Of a stretch of 64,000 bases of DNA, positions 16,347-24,931 are shown in pieces. Within the stretch, counting starts at the first letter, position 1, and each line of letters starts with the position of its first letter. A model generated the notes under the pieces. It searched no databases. It was not told the DNA's origin and saw nothing but the letters and a program-made list of their open reading frames with translations. Origin of the DNA: Pandoraea apista (GTDB lineage: Bacteria; Pseudomonadota; Gammaproteobacteria; Burkholderiales; Burkholderiaceae); NCBI RefSeq assembly GCF_001465595.2, contig NZ_CP013481.2:4898001-4962000 (forward strand), given 5' to 3'. The position numbers and the translations under genes were made by a program.

Positions 16347-17158
16347 ATGCGCTTTCCAACGCGGCGCTGCGCGGCGCGCCACCCATGGACGAGCCGCTGC
16401 TGCGTGTGGCCGGTCTCAGCAAGCATTACGGCGATCGCATCGGCTGCGCCGACGTGACGTTCGATCTCTGGCCCGGGGAAGTGGTGTGTGTGGTCGGGGA
16501 ATCGGGATCGGGCAAATCGACGCTGCTCAACGCGCTGGCGCTACGTCATGAGATCGACGCCGGCTCGCTGCACTATCGCGGCACCGACGGCACGCTGCAC
16601 GACCTGAACGCGCTGGACGAGGCGCACAAGCGCCGTCTGCTGCGTACCGAATGGGGTTTTGTGGAGCAGAACCCGCGCGACGGGCTGCGCATGAACGTCT
16701 CGGCCGGCGGCAACATCGGCGACCGCCTGATGGCCGTCGGTGCGCGACACTTCGGCGACATTCGCACGAAGGCCCGGCACTGGATGGCGCAGGTCGAACT
16801 CGACCCGGCACGCGTGGACGATATGCCCGGCGCGTTCTCCGGCGGTATGCAGCAACGTCTGCAAATCGCGCGCAATCTGGTGACCGAGCCGCGCCTCGTG
16901 TTCATGGACGAACCGACCGCGGGTCTCGACGTGTCGGTACAGGCGCGCTTGCTCGATCTGCTGCGCTCGCTGGTGGAGCGCCTTCATCTTGCCGCCATCA
17001 TCGTCACGCACGATATCGGGGTAGCACGCCTCATCGCACATCGTCTGATCGTGATGCAGGCCGGCCGCGTGGTCGAAGCCGGTCTGACGGATCAGGTGCT
17101 CGACGATCCCCAACACCCCTATACCCAATTGCTGGTTTCCTCGGTGCTGCCCGTATGA
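16343..17158 (+). CDS. phnK: C-P lyase ATP-binding protein PhnK
   Basis: 271 residues from ATG 16343, which overlaps the phnJ stop. It is an ABC-type ATPase without a membrane partner that docks on the PhnGHIJ core near PhnJ. Walker A is GESGSGKST (52-60), the signature is [14 protein letters not shown] and Walker B is [16 protein letters not shown]; the switch His follows in [12 protein letters not shown]. The C-terminal [15 protein letters not shown] resembles oligopeptide-type ATPases, as usual for PhnK. It overlaps phnL by four bases. Confidence 0.94.
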   Translation: MNALSNAALRGAPPMDEPLLRVAGLSKHYGDRIGCADVTFDLWPGEVVCVVGESGSGKSTLLNALALRHEIDAGSLHYRGTDGTLHDLNALDEAHKRRLLRTEWGFVEQNPRDGLRMNVSAGGNIGDRLMAVGARHFGDIRTKARHWMAQVELDPARVDDMPGAFSGGMQQRLQIARNLVTEPRLVFMDEPTAGLDVSVQARLLDLLRSLVERLHLAAIIVTHDIGVARLIAHRLIVMQAGRVVEAGLTDQVLDDPQHPYTQLLVSSVLPV

Positions 17159-17955
17159 ACTCCGGAATGAACTTTCCCACTTCCCCTGACGCGGCAGCGC
17201 TTCGGCACGAATCCGAATCCATTACGCTTGCCACGCGCGAGCACGACGTGATGTTGCGTGCACAGGGTCTTCGCAAGACTTTTCGGCTGCACGCTCAGGG
17301 TGGCGCAGCGATTCCGGCCCTCGACGGGGTAGATCTGACGGTGCGACGCGGCGAATGCGTGGCGCTGGTCGGTCCTTCGGGTTCGGGCAAGAGCACACTG
17401 CTGCGTTGCCTCTATGGCAACTACCTGGTGGGCGAAGGCCGTATCGAGATCCGTCACGACGACGGACACGCAGTGCGTTGGATCGATCTGAGCGCAGCCA
17501 CCGCGCGTGAGGTGCTCTCGGTACGCCGCACGACGCTCGGTTACGTGAGCCAGTTTCTGCGCGTGATTCCGCGTGTTAGCACGCTCGACATTGTGGCGGA
17601 GCCGCTGCGACGCCTTGGCTATGACAACGGCGACGCCACAGGCCGCGCCCGCGATCTGCTCGCCCGCCTGAATATTCCCGAACGGCTCTGGTCGCTCGCC
17701 CCGGCAACGTTCTCGGGGGGCGAACAGCAACGCATCAACATCGCGCGCGGCCTGATTGCCGCCGCGCCGGTGCTGCTGCTCGACGAGCCGACCGCGTCGC
17801 TCGACGCCCAGAACCGCGCCGTGGTCGCGCAACTGATTGCCGAGGCACGCGCCGCCGGCAGCGCGATCGTTGGCATTTTCCATGACGAGGCGACCCGCGA
17901 CGAGGTCGCCTCCCGCACGCTCGCGATGCGTCCCGTGCTTCGTCCCGCTCATTGA
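17155..17955 (+). CDS. phnL: C-P lyase ATP-binding protein PhnL
   Basis: 266 residues from ATG 17155; the N-terminal ~35 residues are extra relative to E. coli PhnL. It is the second soluble ABC-type ATPase of the pathway and is needed for coupling phosphonate to ribose. Walker A is GPSGSGKST (73-81), the signature is [14 protein letters not shown] and Walker B is [12 protein letters not shown]; the H-loop is VGIFHDEAT. It starts within the phnK stop region and is followed after 16 bases by phnM. Confidence 0.94.
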   Translation: MNSGMNFPTSPDAAALRHESESITLATREHDVMLRAQGLRKTFRLHAQGGAAIPALDGVDLTVRRGECVALVGPSGSGKSTLLRCLYGNYLVGEGRIEIRHDDGHAVRWIDLSAATAREVLSVRRTTLGYVSQFLRVIPRVSTLDIVAEPLRRLGYDNGDATGRARDLLARLNIPERLWSLAPATFSGGEQQRINIARGLIAAAPVLLLDEPTASLDAQNRAVVAQLIAEARAAGSAIVGIFHDEATRDEVASRTLAMRPVLRPAH

Positions 17956-17971
17956 TCCGCCGGAGTTTTTC

Positions 17972-19108
17972 ATGCTCATCAAGAACGCCCGTATTGTCAC
18001 GCCCGAGACCTCTTTCACCGGGGTCGTTGAGGTGCGCGAGGGCCGCATTCATTCCGTGGACGAAGGCACGACGCAGGTGCCGGAAGCCATCGACTGGCAG
18101 GGCGATCATCTGCTGCCCGGTCTGGTCGAGTTGCATACGGACAATCTGGAGAAGCACCTCGCGCCACGTCCCGGCGTGTTCTGGAATACGCATGCGGCGT
18201 TTGCCATTCACGATGCGCAAGTCGCGGCCGCCGGTATTACCACGGTCTTCGACTCGCTGGTGATCGGCGAGCGCGATGCGTTCGGGCTGCGCAGCCGCAA
18301 GGTGCAGAACGAATGCGGACAGGCAATGCTCGACGCTGACGCCGCCGGTCTGTTTCGTGCCGACCACTTCCTGCATCTGCGCTGCGAAGTCGCCACGCAC
18401 GACGCCGCCGATGCCTTCGCCGAGATGAGCGATCATCCGCTGCTGCGCCTCGTGTCGGTCATGGACCACACGCCAGGACAACGCCAGTGGCACGACCCGG
18501 TCCAGTACCGCCAGTATCACGAGCGGAACGGCAAGGTGTCGGACGAAACCTGGCAGACCATGCTGGCAGACCTGAAGGCGCAGCAAGCGGCGTTCGCACT
18601 GCCCCACCGCCGCTCGATCGTGGCGATGAGCCGTGAACGCGGCCTGCCGCTGGCAAGCCACGACGATACGTCGATCGAACATGTGGACGAAGCCGTCCGC
18701 GACGGTGTCGCGCTCTCTGAATTCCCGACGACACTCACCGCCGCTCGCGCAGCCCGCGAGAAGTCGATCGGCGTCATCATGGGAGCGCCGAATATCGTGC
18801 GCGGCGGATCGCACTCGGGCAATGTGGCAGCAGCCGATCTGGCTCGCGCCGACATGCTCGACATTCTGTCTTCAGACTACGTGCCGTCGAGCCTGCTGCA
18901 AGCAGCCTTCCAGTTGCATAGCGAGATCGGCTGGTCCCTCCCGAAAGCCATGCGCACCGTGTCCTGGACGCCCGCGCAATCGGTCGGACTCTCGGACCGC
19001 GGCGGTATCGTGCCCGGCTTACGCGCCGATCTGGTCCGTGTCGCCATTCATCCCGGCATGCCGCCTGTGCCGCGTGCCACTTATCGGGAAGGGCTTCGCG
19101 TCGCTTGA
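17972..19108 (+). CDS. phnM: RPnTP diphosphohydrolase of the C-P lyase pathway
   Basis: 378 residues from ATG 17972, with GGAG seven bases upstream. PhnM, an amidohydrolase-fold enzyme, removes diphosphate from phosphonate-ribosyl triphosphate to give the PhnJ substrate. Metal-binding features are visible: GLVELHTDNLEKH near residue 50, LASHDDTSIEHV near 225 and GAPNIVRGGSHSGN near 275. ILSSDYVPSSLLQAAF and the C-terminal GLRADLVRV are typical. It is the last gene of the rightward phn operon and faces phnE, with hairpins between them. Confidence 0.95.
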   Translation: MLIKNARIVTPETSFTGVVEVREGRIHSVDEGTTQVPEAIDWQGDHLLPGLVELHTDNLEKHLAPRPGVFWNTHAAFAIHDAQVAAAGITTVFDSLVIGERDAFGLRSRKVQNECGQAMLDADAAGLFRADHFLHLRCEVATHDAADAFAEMSDHPLLRLVSVMDHTPGQRQWHDPVQYRQYHERNGKVSDETWQTMLADLKAQQAAFALPHRRSIVAMSRERGLPLASHDDTSIEHVDEAVRDGVALSEFPTTLTAARAAREKSIGVIMGAPNIVRGGSHSGNVAAADLARADMLDILSSDYVPSSLLQAAFQLHSEIGWSLPKAMRTVSWTPAQSVGLSDRGGIVPGLRADLVRVAIHPGMPPVPRATYREGLRVA

Positions 19109-19145
19109 GGTTTTTGTTTTTTCCTCGCTGTCACACCTTCCCCCC

Positions 19146-19216
19146 GATGGACCGGGGCCCCTTTCCGCCTCTCAGACATAAACCCAACTCGCTGCAGAAA
19201 GGGGCCCCGGTCCATC
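19146..19216. repeat. Perfect 20-bp inverted repeat downstream of phnM
   Basis: The arms 19146-19165 and 19197-19216 are exact reverse complements, rich in G and C (core ggaccggggcccc), and are separated by 31 bases. The structure lies 38 bases after the phnM stop codon and has no T tract. It may protect the phn mRNA end, act as a terminator aid, or be the footprint of a mobile repeat. Confidence 0.9.
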
Positions 19217-19281
19217 CCCCTCCTCGCTTTCTGTGCTTCCACCTACACCTTTCCTGCTTCTTTTTTCTCTCTCTTCAATGC

Positions 19282-19316
19282 AAAACGCCGGTCTTTTTGG
19301 GACCGGCGTTTTTTTA
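19282..19316. terminator. Bidirectional terminator between phnM and phnE
   Basis: A perfect 12-bp stem (19282-19293 with 19301-19312), 7-base loop, starts with A residues and continues into a run of T, so it works for both convergent operons. Confidence 0.9.
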
Positions 19317-19339
19317 TTCCATTTTTTTGCTCTTTTTTC

Positions 19340-20146
19340 TCAGATCACCATCTTCCGCACGCGCGCCGAGAATACGTCGATACATGTCACCACTACGATC
19401 ATGATCAACATCACCGCACACGTCTGCGCATACTGGAAGCTGCGGATCACTTCATACAACACCACGCCAATCCCCCCCGCGCCCACCATGCCAACAACCG
19501 ACGCCGAACGTACGTTCGACTCGAATCGGTAAAGCGTGTACGAAATCCACAGCGGCATGACTTGCGGCAACACGCCGTACAGAATTTCGTCTATGGCTCG
19601 CGCTCCTGTGGCGCGTACCCCCTCCACCGGACGCGGATCGATGGCTTCAACAGCCTCGGCGAATAATTTCGAAAGCGTACCCGTGGTATGCACCCACAAC
19701 GCCAGCACGCCAGCGAACGGGCCAAGACCCACGGCCACGATGAAGAGCATCGCAAATACCATTTCGTTGATCGCGCGGCAGGAATCCATCACGCGACGCA
19801 CGGGCTGATACACCCACGCCGGCACCATGTTCGACGCCGAGAGCAAACCCATCGGGATCGAACAAACCACCGCGAGGACTGTCCCCCATACCGCAATGTG
19901 TATGGTCACCAGCATCTCGTGCACATACACACGCCAGTCGTGAAAATCAGGCGGGAAGAAGTCGTGCGCGAACTGGCTCATGTTGCCGGAATCGCGAATC
20001 AGATCGAGCGGACGCATATCGGCACCGCCCCACGACCACACCAGGATCAGGAAGAATGCCCCCCAGCTGATCAGGGACAGCCACGAACGCTTGGGCGGTT
20101 CGCCCGGCAGGCGACCATTTGCAGTGAGGGATACGCTGGTGTTCAT
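19340..20146 (-). CDS. phnE: Phosphonate ABC transporter permease
   Basis: 268 residues from the ATG at 20146; a GTG four codons earlier is possible. It is the inner-membrane channel of the phosphonate importer. There is one N-terminal helix ([16 protein letters not shown]), a periplasmic stretch, then a MetI-like permease domain with about five helices and the EAA loop [37 protein letters not shown] is typical of PhnE. The transporter has a single permease gene, so it would form a homodimer. It is the last gene of phnC-phnD-phnE and is separated from phnD by a hairpin-bearing 169-base gap. Confidence 0.94.
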   Translation of the reverse strand: MNTSVSLTANGRLPGEPPKRSWLSLISWGAFFLILVWSWGGADMRPLDLIRDSGNMSQFAHDFFPPDFHDWRVYVHEMLVTIHIAVWGTVLAVVCSIPMGLLSASNMVPAWVYQPVRRVMDSCRAINEMVFAMLFIVAVGLGPFAGVLALWVHTTGTLSKLFAEAVEAIDPRPVEGVRATGARAIDEILYGVLPQVMPLWISYTLYRFESNVRSASVVGMVGAGGIGVVLYEVIRSFQYAQTCAVMLIMIVVVTCIDVFSARVRKMVI

Positions 20147-20208
20147 GTCGAGTACCACAAGTCATACCGGCATAGCATCGCCGGTGAAATATCGGACCGC
20201 AAAGGACG

Positions 20209-20235
20209 CGGCGAGCCCATGGGTCCGGCTCGCCG
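20209..20235 (-). promoter_or_regulatory. Stem-loop in the phnD-phnE spacer
   Basis: A perfect 9-bp stem (20209-20217 with 20227-20235), 9-base loop, follows the phnD stop and lacks a T tract. Such structures often stabilise the message of the binding protein relative to the permease. Confidence 0.5.
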
Positions 20236-20315
20236 GTATTCGTCACAGGACAACACGCTCGTGCTGCCCCGTGACGTCGCTTCAATCAACTACCGACTGC
20301 CTGGCAATGGCGTGC

Positions 20316-21284
20316 TTACTTCGCCTTGTTCATTTCCTGATCAAGCGCGGCAAGCTTGCCGTCGAGCTCAGCCAGTTGCGACTTCTTCTTGGCAGCGTCG
20401 ATGCTGGTGTCCGACTCAAGCTGCACCTTCTGCTTGAACAGTTCGAGCTGACGGATCGGCAGCAGCTGGGCGTCGCTCGACGCGCGGAAACCGCCGTAGT
20501 TGTAGATGTTCTTCAGCACTTCTTTTTCATGGGCGTCCTTGCCATAGGCGAGGAAGAAGTCGCGGATCTTCTTCTTCGTCGCGTCCGGCAGATCCTTGCG
20601 CCACAGCAGCGGGTCCGACGGGATCAACGGCGACTTCCAGATCACCTGCACCTGCTTGGCCTTCTCCGGCTGCGTTGCCTCGAGCTTGTTGAGCTCTTCG
20701 GTGTTGTTGGTTGCCACGTCGACCTGGTTGTTGAGCACGGCCATCAGGTTGGCACCGTGGTTCGAGCTACGCGCGGTCTTGAAGTACGTGCGCGGATCGA
20801 TGTTGTTCTTCGCGAACACGTAGTAACCCGGCACGAGCGTGCCCGACGTGGAGGTCGGATCGCCCAGGCCGAAGTTGATCTTCTTGCCGTTCTTGATCAC
20901 GTCGTCGAGCGTCTTGTAGGGGCTGGATTTGTTCGAGATCAGCAGCGAGTAGTAGCCTTCGGTACCGTCGGCGTACATGATCTTCGCGAAGACTTCGCCT
21001 TGGGAACGGTCCACGGCTTCCATCGCACCCTTATTGCCCATCCACGCAAGCTGCACTTTGTTGAAGCGCATGCCTTCGATCACGCCGGCGTAGTCGGTGG
21101 CGAAGAACGGGGTCACTTTGAGACCCGTTTGCTTCTCCATGTCGTCGATCAGCGGTTGCCAGCGCTGGCGCAATGCCGCGCTCGAGTCGGTCGAAATAAT
21201 GCCGAAGTTGATTTCCTGCGCGTGCGCTGCCGCCACCGAGGCGATCATGGCCGCACCGGCCAGCAGGGTTTTCCACAGTTTCAT
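20316..21284 (-). CDS. phnD: Phosphonate ABC transporter substrate-binding protein
   Basis: 322 residues, exported to the periplasm by a Sec signal peptide (MKLWKTLLAGAAMIASVAAAHA, cleavage after ~22). It captures phosphonates, with 2-aminoethylphosphonate preferred in E. coli, and delivers them to PhnE. INFGIISTDSS and the later GLGDPTSTSGTLVPGYY (phosphonate-binding STSG loop) are characteristic. The C-terminal ~40 residues are charged and predicted helical (QKVQLESDTSIDAAKKK). It follows phnC after 16 bases and precedes phnE. Confidence 0.95.
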   Translation of the reverse strand: MKLWKTLLAGAAMIASVAAAHAQEINFGIISTDSSAALRQRWQPLIDDMEKQTGLKVTPFFATDYAGVIEGMRFNKVQLAWMGNKGAMEAVDRSQGEVFAKIMYADGTEGYYSLLISNKSSPYKTLDDVIKNGKKINFGLGDPTSTSGTLVPGYYVFAKNNIDPRTYFKTARSSNHGANLMAVLNNQVDVATNNTEELNKLEATQPEKAKQVQVIWKSPLIPSDPLLWRKDLPDATKKKIRDFFLAYGKDAHEKEVLKNIYNYGGFRASSDAQLLPIRQLELFKQKVQLESDTSIDAAKKKSQLAELDGKLAALDQEMNKAK

Positions 21285-21300
21285 GAGAGCAAACTCCAGG

Positions 21301-22167
21301 TCAGGTCAGGCTGAGGGACATCGAGGTTAGAAAGGGGGCTTCTGCGTCGGCCGGCTTCTCGCCCGCCACGCTCTCCGAGCTATCGGATTCTTCGTTGAGC
21401 AACTCGCTCGCCTGCACGCCGTACAGGCGGCGCAGCAGGTCGGGCGTGAGTGCCGCCGACGGGCCGTCGTACACCACGCGCCCTTGATGCAGGGCCACGG
21501 TGCGCACGCAGTAACGCATGGCCACATCCACCTGATGCAGCGAGACGACAACCGTGAGCTTGTGATCGCGATTCATGCGCGCGAGCATGTCCATGACCTT
21601 GCGTGCCGACTCGGGGTCGAGCGACGCAATCGGCTCGTCCGCAAGAATGATCTTGGCGCCCTGCACGAGCGTGCGCGCCAGTGCCGCGCGCTGCTGCTGT
21701 CCGCCCGAAAGGGTGCTCGCGCGCTGGAAGGCCAGGTCGGCAATGCCCACTTCGGCAAGCGCCGCCAGCGCCGCCCGGCGCTCTTCGGAGGTGAAGCGGA
21801 ACATCAGGCTGCGCCACACGGGCACACGCGCGAGCAGGCCCGTAAGCACGTTGGTGATGACGGGCAGGCGGCCCACAAGATTGAACTGCTGGAAGACGAA
21901 ACCGATGTCGCGCCGGATCTGACGCACTTCGCGCACGATACGGCCATCGCGCTGAATCGGACGGCCCAGAATCTCGATGCTGCCCGGCTGCTGATCGGCC
22001 GCCACGAAGCCGGCAATATGACGCATCAGCGTCGACTTGCCCGAGCCTGACGCCCCGATGAGGGCGACCATTTCGCCCGGCATGACTTTGAGCGCCACCT
22101 CGTCGAGCGCACGGCGGCCGCTCCCGAAAGTCTTGGTCAGTCGCTCGATTCGAATCGCTTCGTCCAC
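21301..22167 (-). CDS. phnC: Phosphonate ABC transporter ATP-binding protein
   Basis: 288 residues from GTG at 22167, with aggtga six bases upstream. It energises phosphonate import through PhnE. Walker A is GASGSGKST (~38-46), the signature is [15 protein letters not shown], Walker B is [15 protein letters not shown] and the H-loop is [24 protein letters not shown] is the typical PhnC Q-loop region. The C-terminal ~30 residues after VQASELLNE are Ser/Glu/Ala-rich and not conserved. It is the first gene of phnCDE; a Pho-box lies 145 bases upstream. Confidence 0.95.
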   Translation of the reverse strand: MDEAIRIERLTKTFGSGRRALDEVALKVMPGEMVALIGASGSGKSTLMRHIAGFVAADQQPGSIEILGRPIQRDGRIVREVRQIRRDIGFVFQQFNLVGRLPVITNVLTGLLARVPVWRSLMFRFTSEERRAALAALAEVGIADLAFQRASTLSGGQQQRAALARTLVQGAKIILADEPIASLDPESARKVMDMLARMNRDHKLTVVVSLHQVDVAMRYCVRTVALHQGRVVYDGPSAALTPDLLRRLYGVQASELLNEESDSSESVAGEKPADAEAPFLTSMSLSLT

Positions 22168-22311
22168 GGTTCACCTGTCAGTCGAATCGCCGGTCGGACC
22201 CGATGCTTTTCATTGCACGGCGCCCCGCAGAAGGAGTCCGTCGCCCGCATCGCTCGACTAGCTGTTTTGTGGCAATTTGTGCCAAAAGTGAACGCAGTCT
22301 AAAAAGCCTCG

Positions 22312-22329
22312 ATGACAACACAGTGACAA
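22312..22329 (-). promoter_or_regulatory. Pho box upstream of phnCDE
   Basis: On the minus strand two 7-mers, TTGTCAC and TTGTCAT, stand 11 bases apart, matching the CTGTCAT-N4-CTGTCA[CT] pattern at six of seven positions each. A TTTAGA-like -10 lies about nine bases further on toward phnC. PhoB activation under phosphate limitation is expected. The four-base linker (TGTG) is less AT-rich than consensus. Confidence 0.75.
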
Positions 22330-22680
22330 TCGATCAGCTTTTTCGATTCCACCGAAAACCCTTATGTACTCAATGATTTGGGAATTTTTTCGGCACAATG
22401 GCGCCCGCTGTCACCTGTGTGGCGCCGGCATATCCGCGGATTGGAGTGAACGGTGCCCTGTGACTCGGGCACCGGTTTTGTCTACACATTCCAGGAAGAC
22501 GGGCGACGCGAGATGAAGCGGCAACCGGCGGCGCAAGGCCGTGCCGCAGGCAACACCGCAAGGGGGTGGACGAGAGGGTGTTTTGCGCAATGCCCGCCCG
22601 TCGTGGCGACGTGTGGCGTGCTGTGGCGACCTATGGCGAACTGCGGTCGCGCAGGGGCGGGCTCGGGCGCGCTTACGCGC
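22330..22680. other. Gap between the phnC promoter and the DeoR gene
   Basis: About 350 bases without a credible gene; the long + strand frame here is the shadow of the DeoR gene. It contains an 8-bp hairpin followed by TTTT on the + strand (22451-22478), with no + strand gene before it. The rest is the 3' flank of the DeoR gene. Confidence 0.4.
22451..22478 (+). terminator. Orphan hairpin with T tract
   Basis: Stem 22451-22458 with 22467-22474 (8 bp, loop tgtgactc) then GTTTT. It reads as a terminator for a + strand transcript, but no + strand gene lies upstream, so a small RNA or chance is possible. Confidence 0.35.
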
Positions 22681-23436
22681 TCAGGCGATGAGGAGTTCCG
22701 GGCCGCGTGCGCGCAGTTGCGCAAGCATGCTCTTGTGCGGCGCGGCGTCGCTGATGAGATACCGCGCAGCTTCGAAATGGCGGATGCGCACGGGCGTGAC
22801 ACGCCCGAACTTGGTGTGATCCGCGACCACCGCGGAGACGTTGGCGCACAGCAGCATGCGCGCACGCAACTCGGCCGCCGCACGGTTGAAGTCGGTAATG
22901 CCTCCGTCTTCCGTCACGCCCCCCACGCCGATGAAGGCGAAGTCGGCGTGGTACTGGGAAATCTGGTTGATGGCGTCCCAACCCTGCACGGCGTCTTCGT
23001 TGTCCTGCAACTCGCCGCCGAGCAGCGTCACGCGGTTGTCGTGATGACGGCCCAGCAAACGCGCGATCTGCCAGTCGTTCGTGTAGATGCGAAGACGATG
23101 TTTGGAGAGCAACGCCTGCGCCACCGCGCGTGTCGTGGTGCCGTAGTCGATGATGACCGACGCACCGTCGGGCACGAGCTCGGCCGCACGCACACCGATG
23201 GCGCGCTTGCCCACGGCGTTGACGTTCTCTCGCAATGTCCAGTCGGGCTCGCTGCGATCGGCGGCCAGCGCGCCGCCGTGGGTCATGAGCAAAAGACCAC
23301 GCGCGGCAAGCGTATTGAGGTCACGACGCACCGTCTCTCGCGAGACCCCCAACTCACGCACGAGATCGCTGATCGCGAGTGCCCCGGTCTTGGCGAGTTG
23401 TTCGAGCACGTATTGTTGGCGTTGTTCGGCAAGCAT
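22681..23436 (-). CDS. DeoR/GlpR family transcriptional regulator
   Basis: 251 residues, normal for the family. N-terminal DeoR winged helix (residues ~3-57) with the recognition-helix sequence VSRETVRRDLNTLAARGLL, followed by a DeoR C-terminal sensor domain (residues ~75-235) with the phosphosugar-binding loop IIDYGTTT and FIGVGGVTEDGGITDF. Members usually repress sugar or polyol genes and respond to a phosphorylated sugar. It sits upstream of the phnCDE operon on the same strand, 513 bases away; whether it regulates phosphonate genes cannot be told. Given that the C-P lyase pathway yields ribose phosphates, a link is conceivable but unproven. Confidence 0.88.
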   Translation of the reverse strand: MLAEQRQQYVLEQLAKTGALAISDLVRELGVSRETVRRDLNTLAARGLLLMTHGGALAADRSEPDWTLRENVNAVGKRAIGVRAAELVPDGASVIIDYGTTTRAVAQALLSKHRLRIYTNDWQIARLLGRHHDNRVTLLGGELQDNEDAVQGWDAINQISQYHADFAFIGVGGVTEDGGITDFNRAAAELRARMLLCANVSAVVADHTKFGRVTPVRIRHFEAARYLISDAAPHKSMLAQLRARGPELLIA

Positions 23437-23548
23437 GATCGGACAATGTCGGTTGGACTACGAAATCTTTGGCGGCATCGACAAGACCGATGCCGGTCAT
23501 GCACAAGCGACGATGGCGCCCCGCCTGTGCTGCACGCTTGTGTCGTCG

Positions 23549-24163
23549 TTACCCCTGCAACGCGACACGCAAACCCAGGCCGATGAATATCGCACCAGCC
23601 ACGCGATCAAGCCAGCGCCCGGCGCCCGGACGACGCTTGAGCCACATGCCCAACACGCCGGCAAACCAGCCATACGCGCTGAAGACCACAATGGTCTGCC
23701 CCATGAACACAAGACCGAGCAGCAGCATTTGCCAGCCGGGATGCGCGGCGTCGGCACTCACGAACTGCGGCAGGAACACAAGGAAGAAAAGGGTGACTTT
23801 CGGGTTGAGCATGTTCGCGAACACGCTCTGACGAAACACGGCCGTGAGCGGTTGCGGCGCGGTGTCGCTGGCCAGCGCCATGGCGCCACGTGCACGCAGC
23901 GCCTTGATGCCGATCCAGATGAGGTAAGCGGCCCCCGCCAGCTTGATCGCCTCGAATGCCCACGGCGACGACCGCAGCACGGCCGCCAGCCCCACGGCCG
24001 CGACGGTCGTGTGAAACAGGCAACCGAACGTGAAGCCCGCCGCCGCCGCCAGACCGGCTCGCCGCCCCTGCGCAATGCCGCGCGCGATGACCTGCATGTT
24101 GTCCGGGCCCGGTGCGAGAGTGATCGCAACCGAGGTCAGCAGGAACAGCCAGAGATTGGGCAT
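23549..24163 (-). CDS. LysE/RhtB family amino acid exporter
   Basis: 204 residues, with the six hydrophobic segments of the LysE superfamily. The N-terminal TLAPGPDNMQVIARGIAQGRRAG is the family hallmark (PGP motif), and FRQSVFANMLNPKVTLFFLVFLPQFV marks the middle. It exports amino acids or related compounds across the inner membrane; the substrate is not predictable. It lies upstream of the DeoR gene on the same strand, with 112 bases between, and downstream of apt. Confidence 0.9.
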   Translation of the reverse strand: MPNLWLFLLTSVAITLAPGPDNMQVIARGIAQGRRAGLAAAAGFTFGCLFHTTVAAVGLAAVLRSSPWAFEAIKLAGAAYLIWIGIKALRARGAMALASDTAPQPLTAVFRQSVFANMLNPKVTLFFLVFLPQFVSADAAHPGWQMLLLGLVFMGQTIVVFSAYGWFAGVLGMWLKRRPGAGRWLDRVAGAIFIGLGLRVALQG

Positions 24164-24242
24164 CGGCGCGTCCGTGTCAGGTGATGAAGTGAAAGGCGGG
24201 AGGCAAGCGTGATAGAGACAAGTAAGGGGCTCGGCGACTCGA

Positions 24243-24794
24243 TCAATGACCTTCGAACGAGCACAGCAGGAAGAGCGGCAGTCCGCTATCCCGAATCAAA
24301 CGCGAGCCGCCCAGTTCCGGCAGATCGACGATGGCGGCCCCCTCGATCACGGTCGCGCCCAGACGCTCGAGCAGCTTTTTGCCCGCCAGCATGGTGCCGC
24401 CGGTGGCGACCAGATCGTCGATGAGCAGCACGCGATCCCCGGGTCCGCAGGCGTCGGCATGAATCTCGACCGTCGCACTGCCGTACTCCAGTTCGTATTC
24501 TTCGGCGACTGTCTGATATGGCAACTTGCCCTTCTTGCGAATGGGAATGAAGCCGACGTTCAACTCGTACGCCAGAATCGAACCGAGGATGAAGCCGCGC
24601 GCATCGAGTCCGGCAATGTAGTCGGGCCGGTGCTCCATGTAGCGATGCACGAATACGTCGATCAACACGCGCAACGTGCGCGGGTTCTTGAGCAACGGGG
24701 TGATGTCGCGGAACTGCACGCCGGGCGAGGGCCAGTCCGGCACGGTGCGGATCTGGCTTTTGATATAGGCGGCAGGAGACTCATCGATCTGCAC
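24243..24794 (-). CDS. apt: Adenine phosphoribosyltransferase
   Basis: 183 residues from GTG at 24794, which has aagga seven bases upstream. An in-frame ATG at 24833 would add 13 residues but sits right at the predicted transcription start. It condenses adenine with PRPP to [36 protein letters not shown] and the PRPP loop [14 protein letters not shown] are diagnostic. Adenine salvage fits the neighbouring C-P lyase genes, because that pathway releases adenine from ATP and ends in PRPP; however, apt also lies here as ordinary housekeeping. Confidence 0.95.
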   Translation of the reverse strand: MQIDESPAAYIKSQIRTVPDWPSPGVQFRDITPLLKNPRTLRVLIDVFVHRYMEHRPDYIAGLDARGFILGSILAYELNVGFIPIRKKGKLPYQTVAEEYELEYGSATVEIHADACGPGDRVLLIDDLVATGGTMLAGKKLLERLGATVIEGAAIVDLPELGGSRLIRDSGLPLFLLCSFEGH

Positions 24795-24838
24795 GGGGAT
24801 CCTTCTCGGGGTACTGATACTGATAGGTAACATGCCAC

Positions 24839-24844
24839 ATTATG
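24839..24844 (-). promoter_or_regulatory. Candidate -10 element of apt
   Basis: CATAAT on the minus strand places transcription start near 24832. That leaves a ~38-base leader with a good ribosome site before GTG 24794, and supports that start over ATG 24833. Confidence 0.4.
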
Positions 24845-24931
24845 CCAAAAAGGCCCGGCACGCCCGTTCCGATGCGGCCGCGGACATACCGTCGGCCGCC
24901 TGCCCTACCGGTCTGCCCTCGCAGGGCGAGC

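Noticed and set aside
1..24200. Genomic island or mobile element carrying the phn genes
   Set aside because: No integrase, transposase, direct-repeat ends or tRNA insertion site was seen. The region looks accessory by content only.
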